From Hyphococcus sp. (GTDB lineage: Bacteria; Pseudomonadota; Alphaproteobacteria; Caulobacterales; Parvularculaceae), in the NCBI GenBank assembly GCA_028289605.1, contig JANQON010000015.1, forward strand, positions 1 through 58,091: 58,091 nucleotides of DNA. Reading direction: 5' to 3'. Shown here piece by piece: positions 8,265 through 17,635 of this stretch. The notes under the pieces were generated by a model, which was not told the origin of the DNA, ran no database searches, and saw nothing but the letters and a program-made list of their open reading frames with translations. Every line of letters begins with the position of its first letter. Within the stretch, counting starts at the first letter, position 1. The position numbers and the translations under genes were made by a program.

Positions 8265-9068
8265 CTACTCCGATGACGGCGGCGAAGATTTTGCTTCGGT
8301 CCAAAGCTGCTCCATTTCATCAAGGCTCGCATCGGCAATGCGATCGCCGAGCTTGCGTTCGATATAGCGAAATCGCCGGATAAATTTTTCATTCGCCCGG
8401 CGCAGCGCAGCGTCCGGATCGACATTGAGATGACGAGACAGGTTGGCGAGCACGAACATGAGATCGCCAAACTCCTCCTCAATGTGCTCGGAATTCGTCG
8501 TATTCGCCGCTTCGGTGAGTTCGGCGGCCTCTTCTGAAATCTTTGACAGGACGTCTGTTGCATCGGCCCAATCAAATCCGACGCGGGCCGCTCGTTTTTG
8601 CAGTTTCACCGCTCGCGCCATGCCGGGCAGGCCGGTCGGAACGTCATCGAGCAGCGACTGATGCCCTTTGGCCGCACGTTCTTGTGCTTTTTGCTCTTCC
8701 CAGGCCGCGGTCTGTTCTCCCGCATCGCGCATCTCTGCATCGCCGAAGACGTGGGGGTGGCGGCGAACCATTTTGTCGGCAATGGCCTGCGCCACGTCCG
8801 CAAAATCGAATAGGCCCTCCTCTTCCGCCATCCGCGCATGAAATACGGCCTGGAACAAGAGATCGCCCAACTCGTCTTTCAGAGCGGCCATATCGTCACG
8901 CTCGATGGCGTCTGCGACTTCATAGGCCTCTTCAATTGTGTACGGCGCGATAGTCCTGAAATCCTGTTCCAGATCCCAAGGACATCCGCCGTCGGGGCTG
9001 CGCAGGCGCGCCATTACGTCCACCAACGCCACAATCGCGCGCGCCGCTTTGTCTTTTTCGCCGGTCAT
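8265..9068 (-). CDS. mazG: nucleoside triphosphate pyrophosphohydrolase MazG
   Basis: A 267-residue all-alpha NTP pyrophosphatase that hydrolyses (d)NTPs to NMP and PPi. It has the normal tandem layout. The N-terminal MazG domain has GGCPWDLEQDFRTIAPYTIEEAYEV and ALKDELGDLLFQAVFHA. The C-terminal domain has SEEAAELTEA and EEEFGDLMFVLANLSRHL, giving the metal-binding E-E-x-x-E and E-x-x-D helices in both halves. Length is close to E. coli MazG. It is convergent with the PheA-like gene and divergent from ilvE. Likely house-cleaning of non-canonical nucleotides; no mazE/mazF gene is next to it. Confidence 0.93.
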   Translation of the reverse strand: MTGEKDKAARAIVALVDVMARLRSPDGGCPWDLEQDFRTIAPYTIEEAYEVADAIERDDMAALKDELGDLLFQAVFHARMAEEEGLFDFADVAQAIADKMVRRHPHVFGDAEMRDAGEQTAAWEEQKAQERAAKGHQSLLDDVPTGLPGMARAVKLQKRAARVGFDWADATDVLSKISEEAAELTEAANTTNSEHIEEEFGDLMFVLANLSRHLNVDPDAALRRANEKFIRRFRYIERKLGDRIADASLDEMEQLWTEAKSSPPSSE

Positions 9069-9172
9069 GCCACTCCTTCGCCTTGGAAGCTCCGCTAATT
9101 TTGCTATCTTTGCCCGCCGCCGCAGCCGCCGCCAAGACTTTCCAGCCGGCGGCGCCCGTGCAAGGAGACACC

Positions 9173-10096
9173 ATGCCGATCCAAGACGTAGACCTCATTT
9201 GGCGTAATGGCGAGATGGTCCCGTGGGCGAGCGCGACGACCCATGTGCTGACCCATGCGATTCACTACGGCACGTCGGTATTCGAAGGCATGCGCGCCTA
9301 TCAGACCAAGCACAAGGGCGTGTGCGTCTTTCGCAACCGGGAACATATCGAGCGTCTATTCTATTCCGCCCGTGTGTATCGCATCAATCTCGACTATTCA
9401 GTCGACGAGATTATGCAGGCCTGCCGCGACGTAGTCCGCGAAAACAACCTGACATCGGCGTATATCCGGCCGGTCGCCTTTCTGGGCTACGGCGAAATGG
9501 GCCCAAGCTCGACCGCGGCCAAGACAGACCTCGCCATCGCCGCCTTTCCGTGGGGCGCTTATCTTGGCGAGGACGGCATGAAAAACGGCGTCGACGTCGC
9601 CGTATCAAGCTGGCGGCGCATGGCGCCGGGAACGGTGCCGGCGGGCGTAAAAGCAGGCGGCAACTATCTTTCCTCCCGTCTTGTTTCCATGGAAGCCAAA
9701 GACAACGGCTATGCGGAGGGGCTGGGGCTTTCCCATGACGGCACGGTGTCTGAAGGCGCCGGGGAAAACCTGTTTGTCATCACCAAGGGACGGATCGTCA
9801 CGCCGCCGGCGGCGGCGTCGATTCTGAATGGGATTACGCGCGACACGGTGGTGAGGCTGGCGAACAAACTCGGGTTTGAAGTGGTCGAACAGAATATTCC
9901 GCGCGAAGCGCTTTATGCGGCCGACGAAATCTTCATGACCGGCACCGCGGCGGAAGTCACGCCGGTGCGCTCTGTCGACAAATTGACGGTAAACCAACCC
10001 GATTTTCCAATTACGCGGCAAATCCAGAACGCGTTTTTCGGCCTCTTTTCCGGCGAAACGGAAGATGAATGGGGCTGGCTCGATCCCATCGCCTGA
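9173..10096 (+). CDS. ilvE: branched-chain amino acid aminotransferase
   Basis: A 307-residue fold-type-IV PLP aminotransferase that interconverts Leu, Ile and Val with their 2-oxo acids using glutamate/2-oxoglutarate. The PLP lysine is Lys160 in GVKAGGNYLSS. HYGTSVFEGMRAY, SAYIRPVAFLGYGEMG, EGAGENLFV and the late EIFMTGTAAEVTPV are the family's conserved blocks. ATG at 9173 (MPIQDVDLIWRNG) is preceded by AAGGAG at good spacing, whereas the longer frame from 9083 adds only an unconserved stretch. Length is normal. It is divergent from mazG. Confidence 0.94.
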   Translation: MPIQDVDLIWRNGEMVPWASATTHVLTHAIHYGTSVFEGMRAYQTKHKGVCVFRNREHIERLFYSARVYRINLDYSVDEIMQACRDVVRENNLTSAYIRPVAFLGYGEMGPSSTAAKTDLAIAAFPWGAYLGEDGMKNGVDVAVSSWRRMAPGTVPAGVKAGGNYLSSRLVSMEAKDNGYAEGLGLSHDGTVSEGAGENLFVITKGRIVTPPAAASILNGITRDTVVRLANKLGFEVVEQNIPREALYAADEIFMTGTAAEVTPVRSVDKLTVNQPDFPITRQIQNAFFGLFSGETEDEWGWLDPIA

Positions 10097-10121
10097 TGCG
10101 GCTGCTGGGCGTTCGCGTCTG

Positions 10122-10268
10122 ACAGGCGATTGCCGGGTGGAAACGTCTTTTACGCCCGGAAAGTCCTATTTGCTGTTTTTGGGGGAGCCGCATGTCAAAG
10201 CCTACGAACACATAAAGAGCGATAATGATCGCTGGCTTGTTCATGTGAAAAGCCATCAAGCGCAGTAG
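10122..10268 (+). pseudogene. fragment of an NTR-like secreted protein (C-terminal part)
   Basis: An open stretch right after ilvE encodes about 48 residues with the pattern DCRVETSFTPGKSYLLFL...AYEHIKS. This resembles the last strands of NTR/TIMP-like domains, which have Cys, then G-x-x-Y-L-V-F. No start codon, signal peptide or N-terminal half is visible, since the frame runs back into the ilvE coding end. It is therefore best read as a 5'-truncated remnant. The protein at 32940-33530 has the same closing pattern. Confidence 0.35.
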
Positions 10269-10284
10269 GCGAGCGGCGGCGCCG

Positions 10285-11814
10285 TTACAGGTCGAGAGCG
10301 TCGGCCATAATGTGATAGATGACGTTTTGTTCCATCACGCCGCTGACGAGGTGCGCTCCGGGACCGGACGCGTAAACCGGCACGTCCTGTCCGCCATGGG
10401 TCTCGCTGCCTGTCGGAATGAGCGCCTGTTGCCGATAGTTCTTGTCAAGAACATCGGTGGGCGTCGGGCGGCCTGCCGACAAGTCAACATCATCGGCGAA
10501 AATCGACCCCGGACCATTAGCGTAACTCAGCGTCGTGTAGGGCTTGCCGTCGCCCGCTGCGGGTAGGGGACCTTCGCCTTCCTCATCATCAACGACCACA
10601 AGGCCGAGAATATCGGCGCCGCGTTTGGGGTATCCCTGAATGGTCATGGTGTGGCCGTGATCAGCCGTGACAATGATGAGCGTGTCGTCAATGTCCGTTG
10701 CCTCGCGTGCGACACGGACAGCGTCGGCATAGGCTTGCGTGTCCTTGAGGGAGCGATAGGCGTTGCCTTCGTGATGCGCGTGATCAATGCGTCCGGCTTC
10801 TACGACAAGGAAGTATCCGCTTTCGTTCTGGGACAACGCCTCGATCGCTTTGGCCGTCATGGCGGCGAGAGAGGGCTCGCCTGCGCCGTCATCGGGACGA
10901 TCCGCTTCATACTGCATATGACTGGGCTCGAACAGACCGAGCAATTTCTGACCGGCTGGAGCTGCATTGAAATCTGCATTGTTCCAGATATAGGCGTGTG
11001 TCTCGGACTTGGCCGCCCATTCAGCGGCGAGATTTCTGCCGTCGGTACGCGCGCCTTGCATCTCCGGATATTCAGGATCAGCTACGTCCGTGGGCAGAAA
11101 ATTCTGTCGGCCGCCGCCTAGGGCGATGTCAATGCCGTCGCCATGATCGAATTCAACGAGCTGTCGTGCGATATCTATGCAGCCAGCCTCTTTCGCTTCC
11201 GACGGCAGTTCCTGGTCGTTTTCCCAGTGCCGGTCCGCGCTGTGCGCGTACGCCGCTGCAGGCGTCGCGTGAGTGATGCGCGCCGTTGAGACGACGCCGG
11301 TGGAGAGACCGGCGTCCTCTGCTTTTTCCGCCAAGGTTGTCGCGGCGGACCCGAGCGCCGCATTGCAATCGCCCCGGCGCACAGACTCGAATATTGAAAT
11401 CACGCCCGAACGGGTTTTGACGCCGGTAAGCATGGCGGACGCCGTGCCCGCGGAATCCGACACCTGATAGTTCGTCGTGTAGGTTTTAGACAAAGCAACG
11501 TATGGGAACGTATCAAACGACAGGTTGTTTTCTTCGCCGCCGACGCCCCTTGATTGCCCGTCATAGATTCGCGCCGCCGTCACGGTGTTGATGTCCATGC
11601 CGTCGCCGATGAAAAGAATGACGTTTTTCGCTTTTCCGGAGTGGGCGGTCTGCATCTTGCGCGCGAAGAGCGCATTCTGACCGGCGTCAAACCAGGCGTC
11701 GCCGGTCGCTTGCGGCGGCGCGACGGGCTCGGCGGCGCGCGGCGCGAGCACGCTGATCGACTCGCAACCCGCGAGACCACAGCAAAGGAGGACGAATAGG
11801 GCTTTCTGAATCAC
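10285..11814 (-). CDS. phoA: alkaline phosphatase (PhoA family), lipoprotein
   Basis: A 509-residue phosphomonoesterase of the PhoA superfamily, exported and probably lipid-anchored: the signal peptide ends in LAGC with Cys17. The metal-site motif NVILFIGDGMD has Asp71. The catalytic serine is Ser121 in VSDSAGTASAM. AGRIDHAHHEGN and VTADHGHT supply the remaining Zn ligands, and TGSETHGGQDVPVYASGPGA is the conserved C-terminal block with His. The start is GTG 11814 with GAGGA upstream. It liberates phosphate from organic esters in the periplasm and is usually PhoB-controlled. No clear Pho box was identified. It is divergent from the acylase gene at 11944. Confidence 0.92.
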   Translation of the reverse strand: MIQKALFVLLCCGLAGCESISVLAPRAAEPVAPPQATGDAWFDAGQNALFARKMQTAHSGKAKNVILFIGDGMDINTVTAARIYDGQSRGVGGEENNLSFDTFPYVALSKTYTTNYQVSDSAGTASAMLTGVKTRSGVISIFESVRRGDCNAALGSAATTLAEKAEDAGLSTGVVSTARITHATPAAAYAHSADRHWENDQELPSEAKEAGCIDIARQLVEFDHGDGIDIALGGGRQNFLPTDVADPEYPEMQGARTDGRNLAAEWAAKSETHAYIWNNADFNAAPAGQKLLGLFEPSHMQYEADRPDDGAGEPSLAAMTAKAIEALSQNESGYFLVVEAGRIDHAHHEGNAYRSLKDTQAYADAVRVAREATDIDDTLIIVTADHGHTMTIQGYPKRGADILGLVVVDDEEGEGPLPAAGDGKPYTTLSYANGPGSIFADDVDLSAGRPTPTDVLDKNYRQQALIPTGSETHGGQDVPVYASGPGAHLVSGVMEQNVIYHIMADALDL

Positions 11815-11943
11815 GGGTCGGCGGTCCTCTGATGGCGTCGCGAATAGGGTGGGGCTGTTCTACAAGGTAGCGCTGTTCGCGCAAACTGTCGCAAAATGCT
11901 ACAATCGGGCGTGTCATACCGGTGTCACGGAAGGGGACGGAAC

Positions 11944-14109
11944 GTGAAGAGAATCGTTATTGCAATCGTCGCGATTGCCGCGCTGGCCGGAATCGCCGGC
12001 GCGGCCTGGCTGTGGACCCCTTCGCCCGCGCCCTTTGACCGTAAGGCGGCGATGGCGGCGGCTGAAGCCTATGACGCCCGAATCATCCGGGACGGCTTCG
12101 GCGTCCCGCATGTCTACGGTGTGCGAGACGCCGACGTCGCCTTCGGGCTCGCTTACGCGCATGCGGAAGACGACTGGCCTACGATCGAAGAAGTCATTTT
12201 GTTCTCGCGCGGCGCCCTGGCCTCTCGCAACGGCAAAAACGGCGCAATCACCGATTACCTGATCGGCGCCCTGGGCGTATGGGACGACATTGACGCCAGG
12301 TATCAATCCGACCTCTCCGCGGAGACCCGAGCCGTCGCGGAGGCGTACGCGGCGGGCGTCAATCTCTATTGCGCCGAGAGCGCAGGTCGGTGCGCCGCCG
12401 GCGTCGCGCCCGTGTCCGGTTATGACGTGATTGCGGGGTTCGTGTCGCGCACGCCGTTTTTCTATGGCCTTGAGGATCATCTCACGTCGCTTTTCGAAGG
12501 CGACCCGGAGCGTCAGGCGGCCATTGATGCGGCGCGTTACGCCTTGATGCGCACGTCTCCGCACGCCGATATCGGTTCCAACGCCATGGCTGTCGCCGGC
12601 GCGCGGTCCGAAGACGGTCATACGCGCCTTATGGTCAATTCTCATCAGCCCTACGAAGGACCGGTTGCGTGGTATGAAGCGCGGCTCAAATCGGAGGAGG
12701 GGTGGGATATGATCGGGGGCGTTTTTCCGGGCTCGCCGGTGATCCTCCACGGCGCCGGCCCCAATCTCGGCTGGGCGCATACAGTCAACAAACCGGATCT
12801 TTTCGACGCATACGCCCTTAATGTCGATGACGAGAAAAATCCGTCGAAATATATGTTTGACGGTGAGTGGCGCGATCTGGAAATCCGCGATGTCAGGTTT
12901 CGCGTGAAACTCTTTGGACCGCTCAGCCTGCCGGTATCTCGCAAAGCGTATCGCTCCGTTCACGGACCGGTGTTCGTCACCGAAAACGGCGTCTACGCCG
13001 TTTCCTATGGCGGCATGGGAGAAATCCGCGTCGCGGAGCAATGGCAGCGCATGAACAAGGCGACCAATTTCAAGGAATGGCGCGACGCGATGGCCATGCT
13101 GGCGATTCCGAGCTTCAACACCGTCTATGCTGATCGCGACGGGAACATCGCGTTCTATTATAACGCTGCGATTCCCGTTCGCTCTCCGGAGTACGACTGG
13201 TCGAAGGTGTTACCGGGCGAGTCGCCTGACGCCTTGTGGAAAGGGACGAGGCCGTTTGGGTCGGCGCCGAGCGTCGTCAATCCGGAAAGCGGATATGTCG
13301 TCAATGCCAACCATACGCCCTTCCGAGCCTCAGGCGCGCAGGACAATCCGGACCCGGATTCGTTTCCGGCCTATTATGGCGTTGTCGAGCGCGAAACCAA
13401 TCGTGGCTGGCGCATTCAAGCGCTGTACGGCGCCGATCCGTCCATCACCGAGGGTGAGTTCCTCAACTACAAGATGGATGCGAGCTATGCGGATGAATCG
13501 CGCGTGGTGCAAACAGCGCGCGCGCTGATCGCCAACGCGCCAGGCAATGATTCGGAATTTTCCGAAGCCATCGACGTTCTAAAGGCGTGGGACCAGACGG
13601 CCAAACCGGAAAGCCGCGGCGCGGCGCTGGCGATTTTGACGGCGCAAAAGGCGCGCGGCTATCTCCTCGATGACCAGGGTGAGCGCGTCAGCTCTTATGA
13701 AGATGCGCTTAAAGAAGTCGCGCAACATTTGCAGATGCATTTTGGCCGGCTTGATCCGGAGTGGCGCGAAGTCATGCGCTTTCGCCGCGGCGATATCGAC
13801 GCCGACGTTGAGGGCGGCCCGGACGCTTTGCGCGCCGTTTGGCCCACAGGCGACATCGCCGACGGTCCGTTAACGGCTGCAGGCGGCGACACCTATATTC
13901 TGTATGCAGACTGGCCGAAGGAGGGCGGCGATCCGGAAATTCGCACCATCCATCAGTTCGGGTCGGCGACGCTTGATGAAACCTCGCCGCATTACGCCGA
14001 CCAGGCGCCGATCTTTCTCGACGGCGGCTGGAAACGCCCGCCCATGAGCCTTGAAGCGGTGCTGGCCGAGGCCACCCGCGATTATCGCGTGGGGGCGGGG
14101 GCTGAGTAG
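11944..14109 (+). CDS. penicillin-acylase-family (S45) Ntn-hydrolase
   Basis: A 721-residue N-terminal-nucleophile amidohydrolase. An N-terminal helix (about 4-24) acts as signal or anchor. The alpha-chain motif IIRDGFGVPHVYG and LAYAHAEDDW open the protein. The self-cleavage site is before Ser212 in DIGSNAMAVAG, which becomes the nucleophile of the beta chain. VNSHQPYEGP and GHTRLMVNSH follow the usual order. The start is GTG 11944, with GGAAGGGGA upstream. Family members cleave acyl side chains from beta-lactams, acyl-homoserine lactones or acylated peptides, and the substrate cannot be predicted here. Quorum quenching is one possibility. It is convergent with the S9 peptidase gene. Confidence 0.9.
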   Translation: MKRIVIAIVAIAALAGIAGAAWLWTPSPAPFDRKAAMAAAEAYDARIIRDGFGVPHVYGVRDADVAFGLAYAHAEDDWPTIEEVILFSRGALASRNGKNGAITDYLIGALGVWDDIDARYQSDLSAETRAVAEAYAAGVNLYCAESAGRCAAGVAPVSGYDVIAGFVSRTPFFYGLEDHLTSLFEGDPERQAAIDAARYALMRTSPHADIGSNAMAVAGARSEDGHTRLMVNSHQPYEGPVAWYEARLKSEEGWDMIGGVFPGSPVILHGAGPNLGWAHTVNKPDLFDAYALNVDDEKNPSKYMFDGEWRDLEIRDVRFRVKLFGPLSLPVSRKAYRSVHGPVFVTENGVYAVSYGGMGEIRVAEQWQRMNKATNFKEWRDAMAMLAIPSFNTVYADRDGNIAFYYNAAIPVRSPEYDWSKVLPGESPDALWKGTRPFGSAPSVVNPESGYVVNANHTPFRASGAQDNPDPDSFPAYYGVVERETNRGWRIQALYGADPSITEGEFLNYKMDASYADESRVVQTARALIANAPGNDSEFSEAIDVLKAWDQTAKPESRGAALAILTAQKARGYLLDDQGERVSSYEDALKEVAQHLQMHFGRLDPEWREVMRFRRGDIDADVEGGPDALRAVWPTGDIADGPLTAAGGDTYILYADWPKEGGDPEIRTIHQFGSATLDETSPHYADQAPIFLDGGWKRPPMSLEAVLAEATRDYRVGAGAE

Positions 14110-14129
14110 TCGCGGCGACCGCTCAGCCC
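14099..14129. terminator. hairpin between convergent genes
   Basis: GGGCTGAG (14099-14106) pairs with CTCAGCCC (14122-14129), overlapping the acylase stop codon and ending 7 bp before the convergent S9 peptidase stop. The position suggests a shared bidirectional terminator. No long T run is present. Confidence 0.4.
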
Positions 14130-14135
14130 GTTTGA

Positions 14136-16169
14136 TTAGCTGTCATCCGCGCTTGATCGATAGCGTTCAAACCAGGCCAGAATATTGTCGACTTTGGCGA
14201 TGAGGTTGGACGGCCGCGCGGCAATGCCGTGGGGCGCGTCGGGAATGCGCACCATGGCGGTGTCAATATCGCGCAGTTGCAGCGCTTGGTAGTACTGTTC
14301 GGTTTCCGACATCGGCGTCCTGTAGTCCGCCTCGCCGGTGAGCAGCATGGTGGGCGTCGCGACATTACCGACCAGGGAAAGGGGAGAGCGTTCCCAATAA
14401 GCCATCGGATCCTCCCAGGGCGACTTTTCGAACCAGTATTTCTGGAAGAACGGATAGAAGTCTGAGGTCAACACAAAACTCGTCCAGTTGATGACGGGCT
14501 TAGCGACCACCGCCGCGGCGAAACGGTCGGTCTTGCCGACGATCCACGCGGTCAGAACGCCTCCGCCGGAACCGCCGGTGACGAAGAGCTGGCTTTCGTC
14601 GATAAACCCTCGCGCAATAACCGCGTCCACCCCGGACATCAGATCATCATAGTCCTGACCCGGATAATTATGATGGATAAGGTTGGCGAACTCATCGCCG
14701 TAGCTCGTCGATCCGCGCGGATTGGCGTAGAGAACGACGTAGCCGGCGGCGGCGAAGAGCTGCGCTTCTGCTGAAAAGTGGGGGCCGTAGGCGGCGAACG
14801 GGCCGCCGTGGATCTCAAGAACAAGCGGATATTGCTGCGTTTCGTCGAAGTCTGGCGGAGTGACGATCCAGCCTTCAATTTCTCTTGCGTCGGCGGAGGA
14901 GGACCAGGTGATGCGTTCGACTGCGCCAAGGTCGACTTCGGCGAGAAGGTCGTCGTTGAGCCGCGTCAGTCTTGTTGCAGGATTGTCGCCGGACTTCACG
15001 GCGATATCGGCCGGACGGTCGGCGCGGCCGGAGGTATAGGCAATGACGCCGGATGCATTGGTGTCAAAGGTTCCGCTGGTGTAAGGCCGGCCCAGAGTCG
15101 TGCCGGAGATATCGCGCATCAAGGCGTCGCGCGATCCGTCAAGGGCTAAGCGCGCCAGATAGGTTCGCCCTCGATCATCATACTGAATAATAAGCGAGTC
15201 GTCAGAGTCCCACGCGACGGCGTCGATCGATCGATCAAAATCGTCGGTCAGCACCTGCTTGTCGGCGCCGGCGGCGGTCATGATCGAAACGCGCGTCGTC
15301 TGATAGCCCATCAAGGTGTCTTCGTTACCGAGATAGGCGATCTTGGTTCCATCCGGCGAGACCGTCGGCGCAAAATCCGGCCCGTCGCGGGTGGTGAGCT
15401 GGCTCATTGCCTTGTCGGACACGCTAACGCGCCAGATATCGCTTTCAACAAGGTCGCGTTCCCAATCCTCGTTTCGATTGGCGGAAAAGAAGATCGCCGA
15501 GCCGTCCGTCGCCCAGTTCAGCGGGCCGGCGTGATTGAAATCGCCTTCAGTAAGCTGCCGCGGCGTGCCGCCGTCGGCCGGGACAACAAAAATATGTGTC
15601 GCGCCGGAACGTGAAAACCCGGCGCCGTCCGCCCGGTAAAGCACATCGTCGATAACATTGGCGGGCGCGGCCCATTCAGCGCCTTCCGGCGCGGCCGGCG
15701 GCGGCGCCAGGGGTTCCGGCTTGTCTTCCACGAACATGGAAAAAGCGATGGACCGTCCGTCCGGGGCCCATGCAATAGATCGCGGCGCTTCGGCGAGGTT
15801 GGTGATGAGCGCCGTCTGCCCGGTGTCCATCCAGCGCACATAGATTTGCGGCTTGCCGGTTTCAGCGCCGGTCACATAGGCGAGACGATCGCCCGACGGC
15901 GACCATCGCGGCGAGGAATAGCTGTCGGCGCCGGACAAGAGCGGTCGATGACCGGCGTCTCCGGACACGGCCGTTGTCCAGATCGAACCGCGGGCTCTGT
16001 CCGACATGATGTCGTTTGACTGGCGAACATATGCGATCACGGCGCCGTCCGGCGACACCTGCGGATCGGTTGCGTATTCGAGTTGGAAAATATCGGTGTT
16101 TTTCATGGGCCGCGCGTCGGCGGTAGAAACCATGCAGGCAGCGGCGGCGATGCAGAAAGCAATTCTCAT
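14136..16169 (-). CDS. S9-family prolyl oligopeptidase-like serine peptidase (acylaminoacyl-peptidase type)
   Basis: A 677-residue exported peptidase: signal peptide (cut near STADA-R), a WD40-like beta-propeller with repeated SPDG blocks (about 30-400), then an alpha/beta-hydrolase domain. The catalytic serine is in VTGGSGGG (near residue 530), Asp in GEADYRTP (near 615) and His in DAPHGIA (near 647). EIHGGPFAAYGPHFSAEAQ is the oxyanion region. ATG 16169 is chosen because the signal peptide starts there. It is closely similar along its length to the protein at 52051-54096, sharing the start DIFQLEYA/DVFELEWA and the RSPLSLVGN block, so the two are paralogues. It hydrolyses short peptides in the periplasm. 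Confidence 0.92.
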   Translation of the reverse strand: MRIAFCIAAAACMVSTADARPMKNTDIFQLEYATDPQVSPDGAVIAYVRQSNDIMSDRARGSIWTTAVSGDAGHRPLLSGADSYSSPRWSPSGDRLAYVTGAETGKPQIYVRWMDTGQTALITNLAEAPRSIAWAPDGRSIAFSMFVEDKPEPLAPPPAAPEGAEWAAPANVIDDVLYRADGAGFSRSGATHIFVVPADGGTPRQLTEGDFNHAGPLNWATDGSAIFFSANRNEDWERDLVESDIWRVSVSDKAMSQLTTRDGPDFAPTVSPDGTKIAYLGNEDTLMGYQTTRVSIMTAAGADKQVLTDDFDRSIDAVAWDSDDSLIIQYDDRGRTYLARLALDGSRDALMRDISGTTLGRPYTSGTFDTNASGVIAYTSGRADRPADIAVKSGDNPATRLTRLNDDLLAEVDLGAVERITWSSSADAREIEGWIVTPPDFDETQQYPLVLEIHGGPFAAYGPHFSAEAQLFAAAGYVVLYANPRGSTSYGDEFANLIHHNYPGQDYDDLMSGVDAVIARGFIDESQLFVTGGSGGGVLTAWIVGKTDRFAAAVVAKPVINWTSFVLTSDFYPFFQKYWFEKSPWEDPMAYWERSPLSLVGNVATPTMLLTGEADYRTPMSETEQYYQALQLRDIDTAMVRIPDAPHGIAARPSNLIAKVDNILAWFERYRSSADDS

Positions 16170-16267
16170 AACGGATCCCTGACAAGTGACGCTGCGGGCG
16201 TTCTCACAGACAGGCGCCGCCAAGGCAAGACGCATGCGACAGGGCGTTGGTTTGCTGTGTCATTATG

Positions 16268-16289
16268 TCCGATATTTATCAATATCGGA
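16268..16289. promoter_or_regulatory. perfect palindrome upstream of the tyrosine recombinase gene
   Basis: TCCGATATT and AATATCGGA (9-bp arms) flank TATC, in the intergenic space between the divergent S9 peptidase and the recombinase genes. It lies 67 bp before the recombinase start. It could be an operator, or a recombinase core-type site with inverted half-sites. Confidence 0.45.
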
Positions 16290-16356
16290 ATAATTGTGAT
16301 ATCCGGCAAATCATGTCAGAACCGCTGAGATTAAAGCATTCCAACCCGTTGCCCAC

Positions 16357-17616
16357 ATGTCTTCATCTGCTGAGAAAACACCGCCGACGCCCATCCTTGA
16401 CGCGCTCAAGGGCATGGATAACCCGCATCGGCGCAAGGCGTTTGATGCTTCCGCGTTCTTCGATGGCGCGGTCGTTGACGGCGCGGGCGTCGACTATGAA
16501 CACGCGCTCAAGTTTCTCTTTGGCTACAATGGGTCGACGGCGACGTTCAACGCGTATCGGCGTGAGCTGGAGCGTCTGCTGCAATGGTCCTGGCGGATCG
16601 AACGGCGCTGTGCGCACAAGCTGAAACGCGAAGACATTGAAGACTTCGTCCGCTTCGGGCTGAGCCCGCCGCCGGCATGGATCGGCGACGTTCATGCGCC
16701 GCGATTTCTTATCGTTGACGGCGAGCCGGCGCCCAACCCGAAATGGCGCCCTTATGTGGCCGCTTTGCCCAAGACGGAGCTGAAAAACGGGCGCAAGCCG
16801 AATGCGAAGCAGTATAACCCGAGCCAGTCGGCCGTTCGCGCCACCTTTACGGCGCTGTCGTCGTTCTACGACTATCTCACAGAGGAAAGCGTCATCGACG
16901 CCAATCCGGTCGCATTGATCCGTCAAAAGAGCAAGTTTCTGAAACGCGACCAGAACGCGGCCGTGGTGCGTCGTATTTCCAATCTGCAATGGGACTATGT
17001 GATCGAAACCGCTGAACTCATGGCGGATCAGGCGCCGGACGCCCATGAGCGTACGTTGTTTATCATGAACTGTCTGTTCGCGCTTTACTTGCGCATCTCC
17101 GAATTGGTCGCCGACGAACGGTCGGCGCCGGCGATGGGCGATTTTCGAAAGGACCAGGACGGAAACTGGTGGTTTCACGTCACCGGCAAAGGCAACAAGG
17201 ACCGTACCGTGACGGTTTCTGACGCCATGCTTGACGCGCTCAAGCGATATCGTTCAGCGCAAGGCATGTCGCCGCTGCCCACGGTCAATGAGCAGAAGCC
17301 GCTGATCGCCAAGTCCCGCGGCTACGGTCCGGTGACGTCGACGCGCCAGATCCGGCGCATCGTTCAGGACTGCTTCGACGCCGCGTTCGAACGCATGAAA
17401 GACGACGGGCTCGCCGACGATGCGATGGAGTTGCGCGCCGCCACCGTGCACTGGCTGCGCCATACGGGCATCTCTGAAGACGTCAAGATTCGACCGCGCG
17501 AGCATGTGCGCGACGACGCCGGCCACGCCTCCATGGCGACAACGGACCGCTATATCGAAAGCGATCGCCGCGAGCGGCACGCCTCCGCACGTAAGAAGCC
17601 GTTGCGAGATTTGTGA
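16357..17616 (+). CDS. tyrosine recombinase / integrase, stand-alone
   Basis: A 419-residue site-specific recombinase. An N-terminal SAM-like DNA-binding domain (about 50-190, with AFNAYRRELERLLQW and SALSSFYDYL) precedes the catalytic domain. The catalytic residues are visible in order: Arg in LYLRISELV, Lys in TGKGNKDRTV, HWLRHTG (His and Arg), GHASM (His) and the nucleophile Tyr in TTDRYIE. It is longer than XerC/XerD owing to insertions in the N-terminal half. No phage or island genes flank it, and there is no tRNA nearby. It therefore resembles chromosomal orphan recombinases more than a prophage integrase. The Shine-Dalgarno sequence is weak. Its target is unknown; a palindrome lies just upstream. 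Confidence 0.85.
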   Translation: MSSSAEKTPPTPILDALKGMDNPHRRKAFDASAFFDGAVVDGAGVDYEHALKFLFGYNGSTATFNAYRRELERLLQWSWRIERRCAHKLKREDIEDFVRFGLSPPPAWIGDVHAPRFLIVDGEPAPNPKWRPYVAALPKTELKNGRKPNAKQYNPSQSAVRATFTALSSFYDYLTEESVIDANPVALIRQKSKFLKRDQNAAVVRRISNLQWDYVIETAELMADQAPDAHERTLFIMNCLFALYLRISELVADERSAPAMGDFRKDQDGNWWFHVTGKGNKDRTVTVSDAMLDALKRYRSAQGMSPLPTVNEQKPLIAKSRGYGPVTSTRQIRRIVQDCFDAAFERMKDDGLADDAMELRAATVHWLRHTGISEDVKIRPREHVRDDAGHASMATTDRYIESDRRERHASARKKPLRDL

Positions 17617-17635
17617 GACTGAAGCGCGCGTCGCC

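Noticed and set aside
11914-13041. Long minus-strand frame of 375 residues under the acylase gene
   Set aside because: High-GC coding DNA often leaves the antisense frame open. The sense frame has a complete S45 active site.
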